From Petrolisthes cinctipes (taxonomy: Eukaryota > Arthropoda > Malacostraca > Decapoda > Porcellanidae), in NCBI GenBank assembly GCA_033782935.1, contig JAWQEG010001306.1, positions 930,001-994,000 on the forward strand: a stretch of DNA of 64,000 nt, read 5' to 3'. Below, piece by piece: positions 1 to 12,740 of this stretch. A program made the position numbers and the translations under genes. Each line of letters starts with the position of its first letter. Within the stretch, counting starts at the first letter, position 1. The notes beneath the pieces were generated by a model that searched no databases, was not told where the DNA came from, and saw nothing but the letters and a program-made list of their open reading frames with translations.

Positions 1-177
1 CGAATTTTCGGGTGTTTAGGGCCAGAATTTGAGATATAAACGGGTACAGAAGATGCATGCACATATCGACTTTTGGGCACCTAAAAGATCGATTTTCAGT
101 ATGTTTTTGGCCTGTATTTTGAAAATACTCTAACACGGAGTAGGCATGTACAGATACCTTCTGGGACCTCTAAATAT

Positions 178-315
178 CGAATTTTCGGGTGTTTTGGGAC
201 TGAATTTGAGATATCGACTTTTTGGCACCTAAAAGATCGATTTTTAGCATGTTTTTAGCCTATATTTTGAAAATATTCTAGCACTGTACAGATTGCTTCT
301 GGTACCCCAAAATAT
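178..315 (+). repeat. A1 monomer with common 10-bp deletion allele
   Basis: The copy is 138 bp. CTGAGTAGGCATGTACAG is shortened to CTGTACAG, a 10-bp loss between two TG dinucleotides. The same allele is at landmarks 1271, 6243, 7220, 12721, 21212, 24708, 25200, 43842, 46839, 51191, 53361, 54678, 59166, 59806, 60649, 62486 and 62978, and in the super-repeat copies. It is confined to A or A-tailed monomers and accounts for the 491-492-bp spacings. Confidence 0.9.
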
Positions 316-1660
316 TGAATTTTCGGGTGTTTTGAGCCAGAATTTGAGATATAAACGGGTACAGAAGATACATGCACATATTGACTTTGGGCACCAAAAA
401 TATCGATTTTCAGCATGTTTTGGGCCTGAATTTTGAAAAAACTCTAACACGGAGTAGGCATGTACAGATCGCTTCTGGGACCCCAAAATATCGAATTTTC
501 GTGTGTTTAGGGCCAGAATTTGAGATATAAACGGGTACAGAAGATGCATGCACATATCAACTTTTGTTCACCTAAAAGATCGATTTTCAGTATGCTTTTG
601 GCCTGTATTTTGAAAATACTCTAACACGAAGTAGGCATGTACAGATACCTTCTGGGACCTCTAAATATCGAATTTTCAGGTGTTTTGGGACTGAATTTGA
701 GATATCGATATTTTGGCACCTAAAATGTCGATTTTTAGCATGTTTTTAGCCTATATTTTGAAAATATTCTAGCACTGTGTAGGCATGTACAGATTGCTTC
801 AGGGACCGCAAAATATTGAATTTTCGGGTGTTTTGAGCCTGAATTTGAGATATAAACGGGTACAGAAGATACATGCACATATTGACTTTGGGCATCTAAA
901 ATATCGATTTTCAGCATGTTTTGGGCCTGTATTTTGAAAATACTCTAACACTGAGTAGGCATGTACAGATTGCTTCTGGGACCCCAAAATATTGAATTTT
1001 CGGGTGTTTTGAGCCTGAATTTGAGATATAAACGGGTACTGAAGATGCATGCACATATCGACTTTTGTGCACCTAAAAGATCGATTTTCAGTATGTTTTG
1101 AGCATGTATTTTGAAAATACTCTAACACGGAGTAGGCATGTACAGATCGCTTCTGGGACCCCTAAATATCGAATTTTCGGGTGTTTTGGGACTGAATTTG
1201 AGATATCGACTTTTTGGCACCTAAAAGATCGATTTTTAGCTTGTTTTTAGCCTATATTTTGAAAATATTCTAGCCCTGTACAGATTGCTTCTGGGACCCC
1301 AAAATATTGAATTTTCGGGTGTTTTGAGCCAGAATTTGAGATATAAACGGGTACAGAAGATACATGCACATATTGACTTTGGGCACCAAAAATATCGATT
1401 TTCAGCATGTTTTGGGCTTGAATTTTGAAAATACTCTAACACGGAGTAGGCATGTACAGATCGCTTCTGGGACCCCAAAATATCGAATTTTCGGGTGTTT
1501 AGGGCCTTAATTTGAGACATAAACGGGTACGTAAGATGCATGCACATATCGACTTTTGGGCACCTAAAAGATCGATTTTCAGTATGTTTTTGGCCAGTAT
1601 TTTGAAATTACTCTAACACGGAGTAGGCATGTACAGATACCTTCTGGGACCTCTAAATAT

Positions 1661-1986
1661 CGAATTTTCGGGTGTTTTGGGACTGAATTTGAGATATCGA
1701 TTTTTTGGCACCTAAAATGTCGATTTTTAGCATGTTTTTAGCCTATATTTTGAAAAATATTCTAGCACTGTGTAGGCATGTACAGATTGCTTCTGGGACC
1801 CCAAAATATTGAATTTTCGGGTGTTTTGAGCCTGAATTTGAGATATAAACGGGTACTGAAGATGCATGCACATATCGACTTTTGTGCACCTAAAAGATCG
1901 ATTTTCAGTATGTTTTGAGCATGTATTTTGAAAATACTCTAACACGGAGTAGGCATGTACAGATCGCTTCTGGGATCCCTAAATAT
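1661..1986 (+). repeat. Dimeric unit A2-C2, B monomer missing
   Basis: The A2 monomer starting at 1661 is followed directly by a C2-type monomer (GTACTGAAG, TTTTGTGCACC, GAGCATG). The next A1 starts at 1987. Length is 326 bp: 148 + 177 plus one extra A in TGAAAAATAT. One B monomer has been removed in register, as expected from unequal exchange between neighbouring B and C monomers. Confidence 0.85.
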
Positions 1987-3559
1987 CGAATTTTCGGGTG
2001 TTTTGGGACTGAATTTGAGATATTGACTTTTTGGCACCTAAAAGATCGATTTTTAGCATGTTTTTAGCCTATATTTTGAAAATATTCTAGCACTGAGTAG
2101 GCATGTACAGATTGCTTCTGGGACCCCAAAATATTGAATTTTCGGGTGTTTTGAGCCAGAATTTGAGATATAAACGGGTACAGAAGATACATGCACATAT
2201 TGACTTTGGGCACCAAAAATATCGATTTTCAGCATGTTTTGGGCCTGAATTTTGAAAATACTCTAACACAGAGTAGGCATGTACAGATCGCTTCTGGGAC
2301 CCCAAAATATCGAATTTTCGGGTGTTTAGGGCCAGAATTTGAGATATAAACGGGTACAGAAGATGCATGCACATATCGACTTTTGTGCACCTAAAAGATC
2401 GATTTTCAGTATGTTTTTGGCCTGTATTTTGAAAATACTCTAACACGGAGTAGGCATGTACAGATACCTTCTGGGACCTCTAAATATCGAATTTTCGGGT
2501 GTTTTGGGACTGAATTTGAGATATCGATTTTTTGGCACCTAAAATGTCGATTTTTAGCATGTTTTTAGCCTATATTTTGAAAATATTCTAGCACTGTGTA
2601 GGCATGTACAGATTGCTTCTGGGACCCCAAAATATTGAATTTTCGGGTGTTTTGAGCCTGAATTTAAGATATAAACGGGTACAGAAGATACATGCACATA
2701 TTGACTTTGGGCATCTAAAATATCGATTTTCAGCATGTTTTGGGCCTGTATCTTGAAAATACTCTAACACTGAGTAGGCATGTACAGATTGCTTCTGGGA
2801 CCCCAAAATATTGAATTTTCGGGTGTTTTGAGCCTGAATTTGAGATATAAACGGGTACAGAAGATGCATGCACATATTGACTATGGGCACCTAACAGATC
2901 GATTTTCAGTATGTTTTTGGCCTGTATTTTGAAAATACTCTAACACGGAGTAGGCATGTACAGATACCTTCTGGGACCTCTAAATATCGAATTTTCGGGT
3001 GTTTTGGGACTGAATTTGAGATATCGATTTTTTGGCACCTAAAATGTCGATTTTTAGCATGTTTTTAGCCTATTTTTTTAAAATATTCTAGCACTGTGTA
3101 GGCATGTACAGATTGCTTCTGAGACCCCAAAATATTGAATTTTCGGGTGTTTTGAGCCTGAATTTGAGATATAAACGGGTACAGAAGATGCATGCACATA
3201 TTGACTTTGGGCATCTAAAATATCGATTTTCAGTATGTTTTGGGCCTGTATTTTGAAAATACTCTAACACTGAGTAAGCATGTACAGATTGCTTCTGGGA
3301 CCCCAAAATATCGAATTTTCGGGTGTTTAGGGCCAGAATTTGAGATATAAACAGGTACAGAAGATGCATGCACATATCGACTTTTGGGCACCTAAAAGAT
3401 CGATTTTCAGTATGTTTTTGGCCTGTATTTTGAAAATACTCTAACACGGAGTAGGCATGTACAGATACCTTCTGGGACCTCTAAATATCGAATTTTCGGG
3501 TGTTTTGGGACTGAATTTGAGATATCGATTTTTTGGCACCTAAAATGTCGATTTTTAGC

Positions 3560-6114
3560 ATGTTTTTAGCCTATATTTTGAAAATATTCTAGCACTGTGT
3601 AGGCATGTACAGATTGCTTCTGGGACCCCAAAATATTGAATTTTCGGGTGTTTTGAGCCTGAATTTAAGATATAAACGGGTACAGAAGATACATGCACAT
3701 ATTGACTTTGGGCATCTAAAATATCGATTTTCAGCATGTTTTGGGCCTGTATCTTGAAAATACTCTAACACTGAGTAGGCATGTACAGATTGCTTCTGGG
3801 ACCCTAAAATATTGAATTTTCGGGTGTTTTGAGCCTGAATTTGAGATATAAACGGGTACTGAAGATGCATGCACATATCGACTTTTGTGCACCTAACAGA
3901 TCGATTTTCAGTATGTTTTCGGCCTGTATTTTAAAATTACTCTAACACGGAGTAGGCATGTACAGATACCTTCTGGGACCTCTAAATATCGAATTTTCGG
4001 GTGTTTTGGGACTGAATTTGAGATATCGATTTTTTGGCACCTAAAATGTCGATTTTTAGCATGTTTTTAGCCTATTTTTTGAAAATATTCTAGCACTGTG
4101 TAGGCATGTACAGATTGCTTCTGAGACCCCAAAATATTGAATTTTCGGGTGTTTTGAGCCTGAATTTGAGATATAAACGGGTACAGAAGATGCATGCACA
4201 TATTGACTTTGGGCATCTAAAATATCGATTTTCAGTATGTTTCGGGCCTGTATTTTGAAAATACTCTAACACTGAGTAAGCATGTACAGATTGCTTCTGG
4301 GACCAAAAAATATCGAATTTTCGGGTGTTTTGGGACTGAATTTGAGATATCGACTTTTTGGCACCTAAAAGATCGATTTTTAGCATGTTTTTAACCTATA
4401 TTTTGAAAATATTCTAGCACTGAGTAGGCATGTACAGATTGCTTCTGGAACACCAAAATATTGAATTTTCGGGTGTTTTGAGCCTGAATTTGAGATATAA
4501 ACGGGTACAGAAGATACATGCACATATTGACTTTGGGCACCAAAAATATCGATTTTCAGCATGTTTTGGGCCTGAATTTTGAAAATACTCTAACACGGAG
4601 TAGGCATGTACAGATTGCTTCTGGGACCCCAAAATATTGAATTTTCGGGTGTTTTGAGCCTGAATTTGAGATATAAACGGGTACTGAAGATGCATGCACA
4701 TATCGACTTTTGTGCACCTAAAAGATCGATTTTCAGTATGTTTTGAGCATGTATTTTGAAAATACTCTAACACGGAGTAGGCATGTACATATCGCTTCTG
4801 GGACCCCTAAATATCGAATTTTCGGGTGTTTTGGGACTGAATTTGAGATATTGACTTTTTTGGCAACTAAAATATCGATTTTTAGCATGTTTTTAGCCTA
4901 TATTTTGAAAATATTCTAGCACTGTGTAGGCATGTACAGATTGCTTCTGGGACCCCAAAATATTGAATTTTCGGGTGTTTTGAGCCTGAATTTAAGAGAT
5001 AAACGGGTACAGAAGATACATGCACATATTGACTTTGGGCATCTAAAATATAGATTTTCGGCATGTTTTGGGCCTGTATCTTGAAAATACTCTAACACTG
5101 AGTAGGCATGTACAGATTGCTTCTGGGACCCCAAAATATTGAATTATCGGGTGTTTTGAGCCTGAATTTGAGATATAAACGGGTACTGAAGATGCATGCA
5201 CATATCGACTTTTGTCCACCTAACAGAACGATTTTCAGTATGTTTTTGGCCTGTATTTTGAAAATACTCTAACACGGAGTAGGCATGTACAGATACCTTC
5301 TGGGACCTCTAAATATCGAATTTTCGGGTGTTTTGGGACTGAATTTGAGATATCGATTTTTTGGCACCTAAAATGTCGATTTTTAGCATGTTTTTAGCCT
5401 ATTTTTTTAAAATATTCTAGCACTGTGTAGGCATGTACAGATTGCTTCTGAGACCCCAAAATATTGAATTTTCGGGTGTTTTGAGCCTGAATTTGAGATA
5501 TAAACGGGTACAGAAGATGCATGCACATATTGACTTTGGGCATCTAAAATATCGATTTTCAGTATGTTTTGGGCCTGTATTTTGAAAATACTCTAACACT
5601 GAGTAAGCATGTACAGATTGCTTCTGGGACCCCAAAATATAGAATTTTCGGGTGTTTTGGGACTGAATTTGAGATATCGACTTTTTGGCACCTAAAAGAT
5701 CGATTTTTAGCATGTTTTTAACCTATATTTTGAAAATATTCTAGCACTGAGTAGGCATGTACAGATTGCTTCTGGAACGCCAAAATATTGAATTTTCGGG
5801 TGTCTTGAGCCTGAATTTGAGATATAAACGGGTACAGAAGATACATGCACATATTGACTTTGGGCACCAAAAATATCGTTTTTCAGCATGTTTCGGGCCT
5901 GAATTTTGAAAATACTCTAACACGGAGTAGGCATGTACAGATCGCTTCTGGGACCCCAAAATATCGAATTTTCGGGTGTTTTGAGCATGAATTTGAGATA
6001 TAAACGGGTACTGAAGATGCATGCACATATCGACTTTTGTGCACCTAAAAGATCGATTTTCAGTATGTTTTGAGCATGTATTTTGAAAATACTCTAACAC
6101 GGAGTAGGCATGTA
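3560..6114 (+). repeat. Tandem duplication, about 1.33-kb unit
   Basis: About 3560-4787 and 4887-6114 match at an offset of 1327 bp, which is two trimers plus one dimer (501 + 501 + 325). Landmarks 3590/4917, 4091/5418 and 4415/5742 pair up. Shared private marks include TATCTTG in the B monomer, CACCTAACAGA in the C monomer and CATGTTTTTAACC in the A monomer. Differences such as GATATAAAC versus GAGATAAAC show it is not very recent. The edges are approximate. Confidence 0.7.
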
Positions 6115-6279
6115 CAGATCGCTTCTGGGACACCTAAATATCGAATTTTCGGGTGTTTTGGGACTGAATTTGAGATATCGACTTTTTGGCACCTAAAAGA
6201 TCGATTTTTAGCATGTTTTTAACCTATATTTTGAAAATATTCTAGCCCTGTACAGATTGCTTCTGGGACCCAAAAATAT

Positions 6280-6440
6280 TGAATTTTCGGGTGTTTTGAG
6301 CCTGAATTTGAGATATAAACGGGTACATATTGACTTTGGGCACCAAAAATATCGATTTTCAGCATGTTTTGGGCCTGAATTTTGAAAATACTCTAACACG
6401 GAGTAGGCATGTACAGATCGCTTCTGGGACCCCAAAATAT
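6280..6440 (+). repeat. B' monomer with private 15-bp deletion
   Basis: This B' monomer is 161 bp instead of 176. The usual GGGTACAGAAGATACATGCACATATTG is shortened to GGGTACATATTG near 6321-6332. The lost 15 bp is bounded by AC on both sides. I did not see it elsewhere in the window. It explains the 476-bp spacing between landmarks 6243 and 6719 (501 minus 10 minus 15). Confidence 0.88.
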
Positions 6441-7757
6441 CGAATTTTCGGGTGTTTAGGGCCAGAATTTGAGATATAAACGGGTACAGAAGATGCATGC
6501 ACATATCGACTTTTGGGCACCTAAAAGATCGATTTTCAGTATGTTTTTGGTCTGTATTTTGAAAATACTCTAACACGGAGTAGGCATGTACAGATACCTT
6601 CTGGGACCTCTAAATATCAAATTTTCGGGTGTTTTGGGACTGAATTTGAGATATCGATTTTTTGGCACCTAAAATGTCGATTTTTAGCATGTTTTTAGCA
6701 TATTTTTTGAAAATATTCTAGCACTGTGTAGGCATGTACAGATTGCTTCTGAGACCCCAAAATATTGAATTTTCGGGTGTTTTGAGCCTGAATTTGAGAT
6801 ATAAACGGGTACAGAAGATACATGCACATATTGACTTTGGGCACCAAAAATATCGATTTTCAGCATGTTTTGGGCCTGAATTTTGAAAATACTCTAACAC
6901 GGAGTAGGCATGTACAGATCGCTTCTGGGACCCCAAAATATCGAATTTTCGGGTGTTTTGAGCCTGAATTTGAGATATAATCGGGTACTGAAGATGCATG
7001 CACATATTGACTTTTGTGCACCTAAAAGATCGATTTTCAGTATGTTTTGAGCATGTATTTTGAAAATACTCTAACACGGAGTAGGCATGTACAGATCGCT
7101 TCTGGGACCCCTAAATATCGAATTTTCGGGTGTTTTGGGACTGAATTTGAGATATCGACTTTTTGGCACCTAAAAGATCGATTTTTAGCATGTTTTTAGC
7201 CTATATTTTGAAAATATTCTAGCCCTGTACAGATTGCTTCTGGGACCCCAAAATATTGAATTTTCGGGTGTTTTGAGCCTGAATTTGAGATATAAACGGG
7301 TACAGAAGATACATGCACATATTGACTTTGGGCACCAAAAATATCGATTTTCAGCATGTTTTGGGCCTGAATTTTGAAAATACTCTAACACGGAGTAGGC
7401 ATGTACAGATCGCTTCTGGGACCACAAAATATCGAATTTTCTGGTGTTTAGGGCCAGAATTTGAGATATAAACGGGTACAGAAGATGCATGCACATATCG
7501 ACTTTTGGGCACCTAAAAGATCGATTTTCAGTATGTTTTTGGCCTGTATTTTGAAAATACTCTAACACGGAGTAGGCATGTACAGATACCTTCTGGGACC
7601 TCTAAATATCGAATTATCGGGTGTTTTGGGACTGAATTTGAGATATCGATTTTTTGGCACCTAAAATGTCGATTTTTAGCATGTTTTTAGCCTATATTTT
7701 GAAAATATTCTAGCACTGTGTAGGCATGTACAGATTGCTTCTGGGACCCCAAAATAT

Positions 7758-7933
7758 TGAATTTTCGGGTGTTTTGAGCCTGAATTTGAGATATAAACGG
7801 GTACAGAAGATACATGCACATATTGACTTTGGGCATCTAAAATATCGATTTTCAGCATGTTTTGGGCCTGTATTTTGAAAATATTCTAGCACTGAGTAGG
7901 CATGTACAGATTGCTTCTGGGACCCCAAAATAT
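7758..7933 (+). repeat. Chimeric B/A monomer
   Basis: The first part is a B monomer (29-bp block, CATCTAAAATATCG, GTTTTGGGCCTG). From TGAAAATATTCTAGCACTGAG onward it is A-type. The total stays at 176 bp. A B' monomer follows, making an A2-chimera-B'-C1 tetramer (landmarks 7711 to 8388, 677 bp). It looks like an exchange point caught inside a monomer. Confidence 0.85.
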
Positions 7934-8387
7934 TGAATTTTCGGGTGTTTTGAGCCTGAATTTGAGATATAAACGGGTACAGAAGATACATGCACATATT
8001 GACTTTGGGCACCAAAAATATCGATTTTTAGCATGTTTTGGGCCTGAATTTTGAAAATACTCTAACACTGAGTAGGCATGTACAGATCGCTTCTGGGACC
8101 CCAAAATATCGAATTTTCGGGTGTTTAGGGCCAGAATTTGAGATATAAACGGGTACAGAAGATGCATGCACATATCGACTTTTGGGCACCTAAAAGATCG
8201 ATTTTCAGTATGTTTTTGGCCTGTATTTTGAAAATACTCTAACACGGAGTAGGCATGTACAGATACCTTCTGGGACCTCTAAATATCGAATTTTCGGGTG
8301 TTTTGGGACTGAATTTGAGATATCGATTTTTTGGCACCTAAAATGACGATTTTTAGCATGTTTTTAGCCTATATTTTGAAAATATTC

Positions 8388-11300
8388 TAGCACTGTGTAG
8401 GCATGTACAAATTGCTTCTGGGACCCCAAAATATTGAATTTTCGGGTGTTTGAGCCTGAATTTGAGATATAAACGGGTACAGAAGATACATGCAGATATT
8501 GACTTTGGGCATCTAAAATATCGATTTTCAGCATGTTTTGGGCCTGTATTTTGAAAATACTCTAACACTGAGTAGGCATGTACAGATCGCTTCTGTGACC
8601 CCTAAATATCGAATTTTCGGGTGTTTTGGGACTGAATTTGAGATATCGACTTTTTGGCACCAAAAAGATCGATTTTTAGCATGTTTTTAGCCTATATTTT
8701 GAAAATATTCTAGCACTGAGTAGGCATGTACAGATTGCTTCTGGGACCCCAAAATATTGAATTTTCGGGTGTTTTGAGCCTGAATTTGAGATATAAACTG
8801 GTACAGAAGATACATGCACATATTGACTTTGGGCATGTAAAATATCGATTTTCAGCATGTTTTGGGCCTGTATTTTTAAAATACTCTAACACTGAGTAGG
8901 CATGTACAGATTGCTTCTGGGACCCCAAAATATTGAATTTTCGGGTGTTTAGGTCCAGAATTTGAGATATAAACGGGTACAGAAGATGCATGCACATATC
9001 GACTTTTGGGCACCTAAAAGATCGATTTTCAGTATGTTTTTGGCCTGTATTTTGAAAATACTCTAACACGGAGTAGGCATGTACAGATACCTTCTGGGAC
9101 CTCTAAATATCGAATTTTCGGGTGTTTTGGGACTGAATTTGAGATATCGATTTTTTGGCACCTAAAATGTCGATTTTTAGCATGTTTTTTAGCCTATATT
9201 TTGAAAATATTCTAGCACTGTGTAGGCATGTACAGATTGCTTCTGGGACCCCAAAATATTGAATTTTCGGGTGTTTTGAGCCTGAATTTGAGATATAAAC
9301 GGGCACAGAAGATACATGCACATATTGATTTTGGGCATCTAAAATATCGATTTTCAGCATGTTTTGGGCCTGTATTTTGAAAATACTCTAACACTGAGTA
9401 GGCATGTACAGATTGCTGCTGGGACCCCAAAATATTGAATTTTCGGGTGTTTTGAGCCTGAATTTGAGATATAAACGGGTACTGAAGATGCATGCACATA
9501 TCGACTTTTGTGCACCTAAAAGATCGATTTTCAGTATGTTTTGAGCATGTATTTTGAAAATACTCTAACACGGAGTAGGCATGTACAGATCGCTTCTGGG
9601 ACCCCTAAATATCGAATTTTCGGGTGTTTTAGGACTGAATTTGAGATATCGACTTTTTGGCACCTAAAAGATCGATTTTTAGTATGTTTTTAGCCTATAT
9701 TTTGAAAATATTCAAGCACTGAGTAGGCATGTACAGATTGCTTCTGGGACCCCAAAATATTGAATTTTCGGGTGTTTTGAGCCTGAATTTGAGATATAAA
9801 CGGGTACAGAAGATACATGCACATATTGACTTTGGGCACCAAAAATATCGATTTTCAGCATGTTTTGGGCCTGAATTTTGAAAATACTCCAACACGGAGT
9901 AGGCATGTACATATCGCTTCTGGGACCCCAAAATATCGAATTTTCGGGTGTTTAGGGCCAGAATTTGAGATATAAACGGGTACAGAAGATGCATGCACAT
10001 ATCGACTTTTGGGCACCTAAAAGATCGATTTTCAGTATGTTTTTGGCCTGTATTTTGAAAATACTCTAACACGGAGTAGGCATGTACAGATACCTTCTGG
10101 GACCTCTAAATATCGAATTTTCGGGTGTTTTGGGACTGAATTTGAGATATCGATTTTTTGGCACCTAAAATGTCGATTTTTAGCATGTTTTTAGCCTATA
10201 TTTTGAAAATATTCTAGCACAGTGTAGGCATGTACAGATTGCTTCTGGGACCCCAAAATATGGAATTTTCGGGTGTTTTGAGCCTGAATTTGAGATATAA
10301 ACGGGTACAGAAGATACATGCACATATTGACTTTGGGCATCTAAAATATCGATTTTCAGCATGTTTTGGGCCTGTATTTTGAAAAATACTCTAACACTGA
10401 GTAGGCATGTACAGATTGCTTCTGGGACCCCAAAATATTGAATTTTTGGGTGTTTTGAGCCTGAATTTGAGATATAAACGGGTACTGAAGATGCATGCAC
10501 ATATCGACTTTTGTGCACCTAAAAGATCGATTTTCAGTATGTTTTGAGAATGTATTTTGAAAAAACTCTAACACGGAGTAGGCATGTACAGATCGCTTCT
10601 GGGACCCCTAAATATCGAATTTTCGGGTGTTTTGGGACTGAATTTGAGATATCGACTTTTTGGCACCTAAGAGATCGATTTTTAGCATGTTTTTAGCCTA
10701 TATTTTGAAAATATTCTAGCACTGACTAGGCATGTACAGATTGCTTCTGGGACCCCAAAATATTGAATTTTCGGATGTTTTGAGCCTGAATTTGAGATAT
10801 AAACTGGTACAGAAGATACATGCACATATTGACTTTGGGCATGTAAAATATCGATTTTCAGCATGTTTTGGGCCTGTATTTTGAAAATACTCTAACACTG
10901 AGTAGGCATGTACAGATTGCTTATGGGACCCCAAAAGATTGAATTTTCGGGTGTTTTGAGCCTGAATTTGAGATATAAACGGGTACTGAAGATGCATGCA
11001 CATATCGACTTTTGTGCACCTAAAAGATCGATTTTCAGTATGTTTTGAGCATGTATTTTGAAAATACTCTAACACGGAGTAGGCATGTACAGATCGCTTC
11101 TGGGACACCTAAATATCGAATTTTCGGGTGTTTTGGGACTGAATTTGAGATATCGACTTTTTGGCATCTAAAAGATCGATTTTTAGCATGTTTTTAGCCT
11201 ATATTTTGAAAATATTCTAGCACTGAGTAGGCATGTACAGATTGCTTCTGGGACCCCAAAATATTGAATTTTCGGGTGTTTTGAGCTTGAATTTGAGATA

Positions 11301-12740
11301 TAAACGGGTACAGAAGATACATGCACATATTGACTTTGGGCATCTAAAATATCGATTTTCAGCATGTTTTGGGCCTGAATTTTGAAAATACTCTAACACG
11401 GAGTAGGCATGTACAGATCGCTTCTGGGACCCCAAAATATCGAATTTTCGGGTGTTTAGGGCCAGAATTTGAGATATAACCGGGTACAGAAGATGCATGC
11501 ACATATCGACTTTTGGGCACCTAAAAGATCGATTTTCAGTATGTTTTGAGCATGTATTTTGAAAATACTCTAACACGGAGTAGGCATGTACAGATCGCTT
11601 CTGGGACCCCTAAATATCGAATTTTCAGGTGTTTTGGGACTGAATTTGAGATATCGACTTTTTGGCACCTAAAAGATCGATTTTTAGCATGTTTTTAGCC
11701 TATATTTTGAAAATATTCCAGCACTGAGTAGGCATGTACAGATTGCTTCTGGGACCCCAAAATATTGATTTTTCGGGTGTTTTGAGCCTGAATTTGAGAT
11801 ATAAACTGGTACAGAAGATACATGCACATATTGACTTTGGGCACCAAAAATATCGATTTTCAGCATGTTTTGGGCCTGAATTTTGAAAATACTCCAACAC
11901 GGAGTAGGCATGTACAGATCGCTTCTGGGACCCCTAAATATCGAATTTTCGGGTGTTTAGGGCCAGAATTTGAGATATAAACGGGTACAGAAGATGCATG
12001 CACATATCGACTTTTGTGCACCTAAAAGATCGATTTTCAGTATGTTTTGAGCATGTATTTTGAAAATACTCTAACACGGAGTAGGCATGTACAGATCGCT
12101 TCTGTGACCCCTAAATATCGAATTTTCGGGTGTTTTGGGACTGAATTTGAGATATCGACTTTTTGGCACCAAAAAGATCGATTTTTAGCATGTTTTTAGC
12201 CTATATTTTGAAAATATTCTAACACTGAGTAGGCATGTACAGATTGCTTCTGGGAACCCAAAATATTGAATTTTCGGGTGTTTTGAGCCTGAATTTGAGA
12301 TATAAACGGGTACAGAAGATACATGCACATATTTGGTTTTTGGGCAAAAAATATCGATTTTCAGCATGTTTTGGGCCTGTATTTTGAAAATACTCCAACA
12401 CTGAGTAGGCATGTACAGATTGCTTCTGGGACCCCAAAATATTGAATTTTCGGGTGTTTTGAGCCTGAATTTGAGATATAAACGGGTACTGAAGATGCAT
12501 GCACATATCGACTTTTGTGCACCTAAAAGATCGCTTTTCAGTATGTTTTTGGCCTGTATTTTGAAAATACTCTAACACGGAGTAGGCATGTACAGATCGC
12601 TTCTGGGACCCCTAAATATCGAATTTTCGGGTGTTTTGGGACTGAATTTGAGATATCGACTTTTTGGCACCTAAAAGATCGATTTTTAGCATGTTTTTAG
12701 CCTATATTTTGAAAATATTCTAGCACTGTACAGATTGCTT
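8388..12740 (+). repeat. Array segment with mostly regular 501-bp spacing
   Basis: Landmarks are 8388, 8711, 9213, 9714, 10215, 10717, 11218, 11719, 12220 and 12721. Spacings are 323, then 501-502 throughout. Some landmark bases are mutated (TTCAAGCAC at 9714, TTCCAGCAC at 11719, TTCTAACAC at 12220), yet register is kept. This stretch holds the odd patch at 12325-12352. Confidence 0.82.
12325..12352 (+). repeat. Locally scrambled B-monomer patch
   Basis: The expected ATTGACTTTGGGCACCAAAAATATCG is replaced by a version reading ATTTGGTTTTTGGGCAAAAAATATCG. Several substitutions and compensating indels fall within about 25 bp while the flanks stay normal and total length is nearly kept. I saw no second copy in the window. 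A template-switch or clustered-mutation event would explain it better than independent point changes. Confidence 0.75.

Larger units (their letters stand above)
1..3483 (+). repeat. Left array segment, diverged hexamers
   Basis: The window opens exactly at a C1 monomer (1-177). A-class landmarks lie at 279, 770, 1271, 1763, 2088, 2589 and 3089. Spacings are 491, 501, 492, 325, 501 and 500 bp. Several A1 copies (279, 1271) carry the 10-bp deletion. A C monomer near 2820-2995 mixes C1 and C2 marks and has lost one base in TTGACTATGGGC. Monomers here differ from each other by scattered substitutions, unlike the super-repeat region. Confidence 0.85.
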
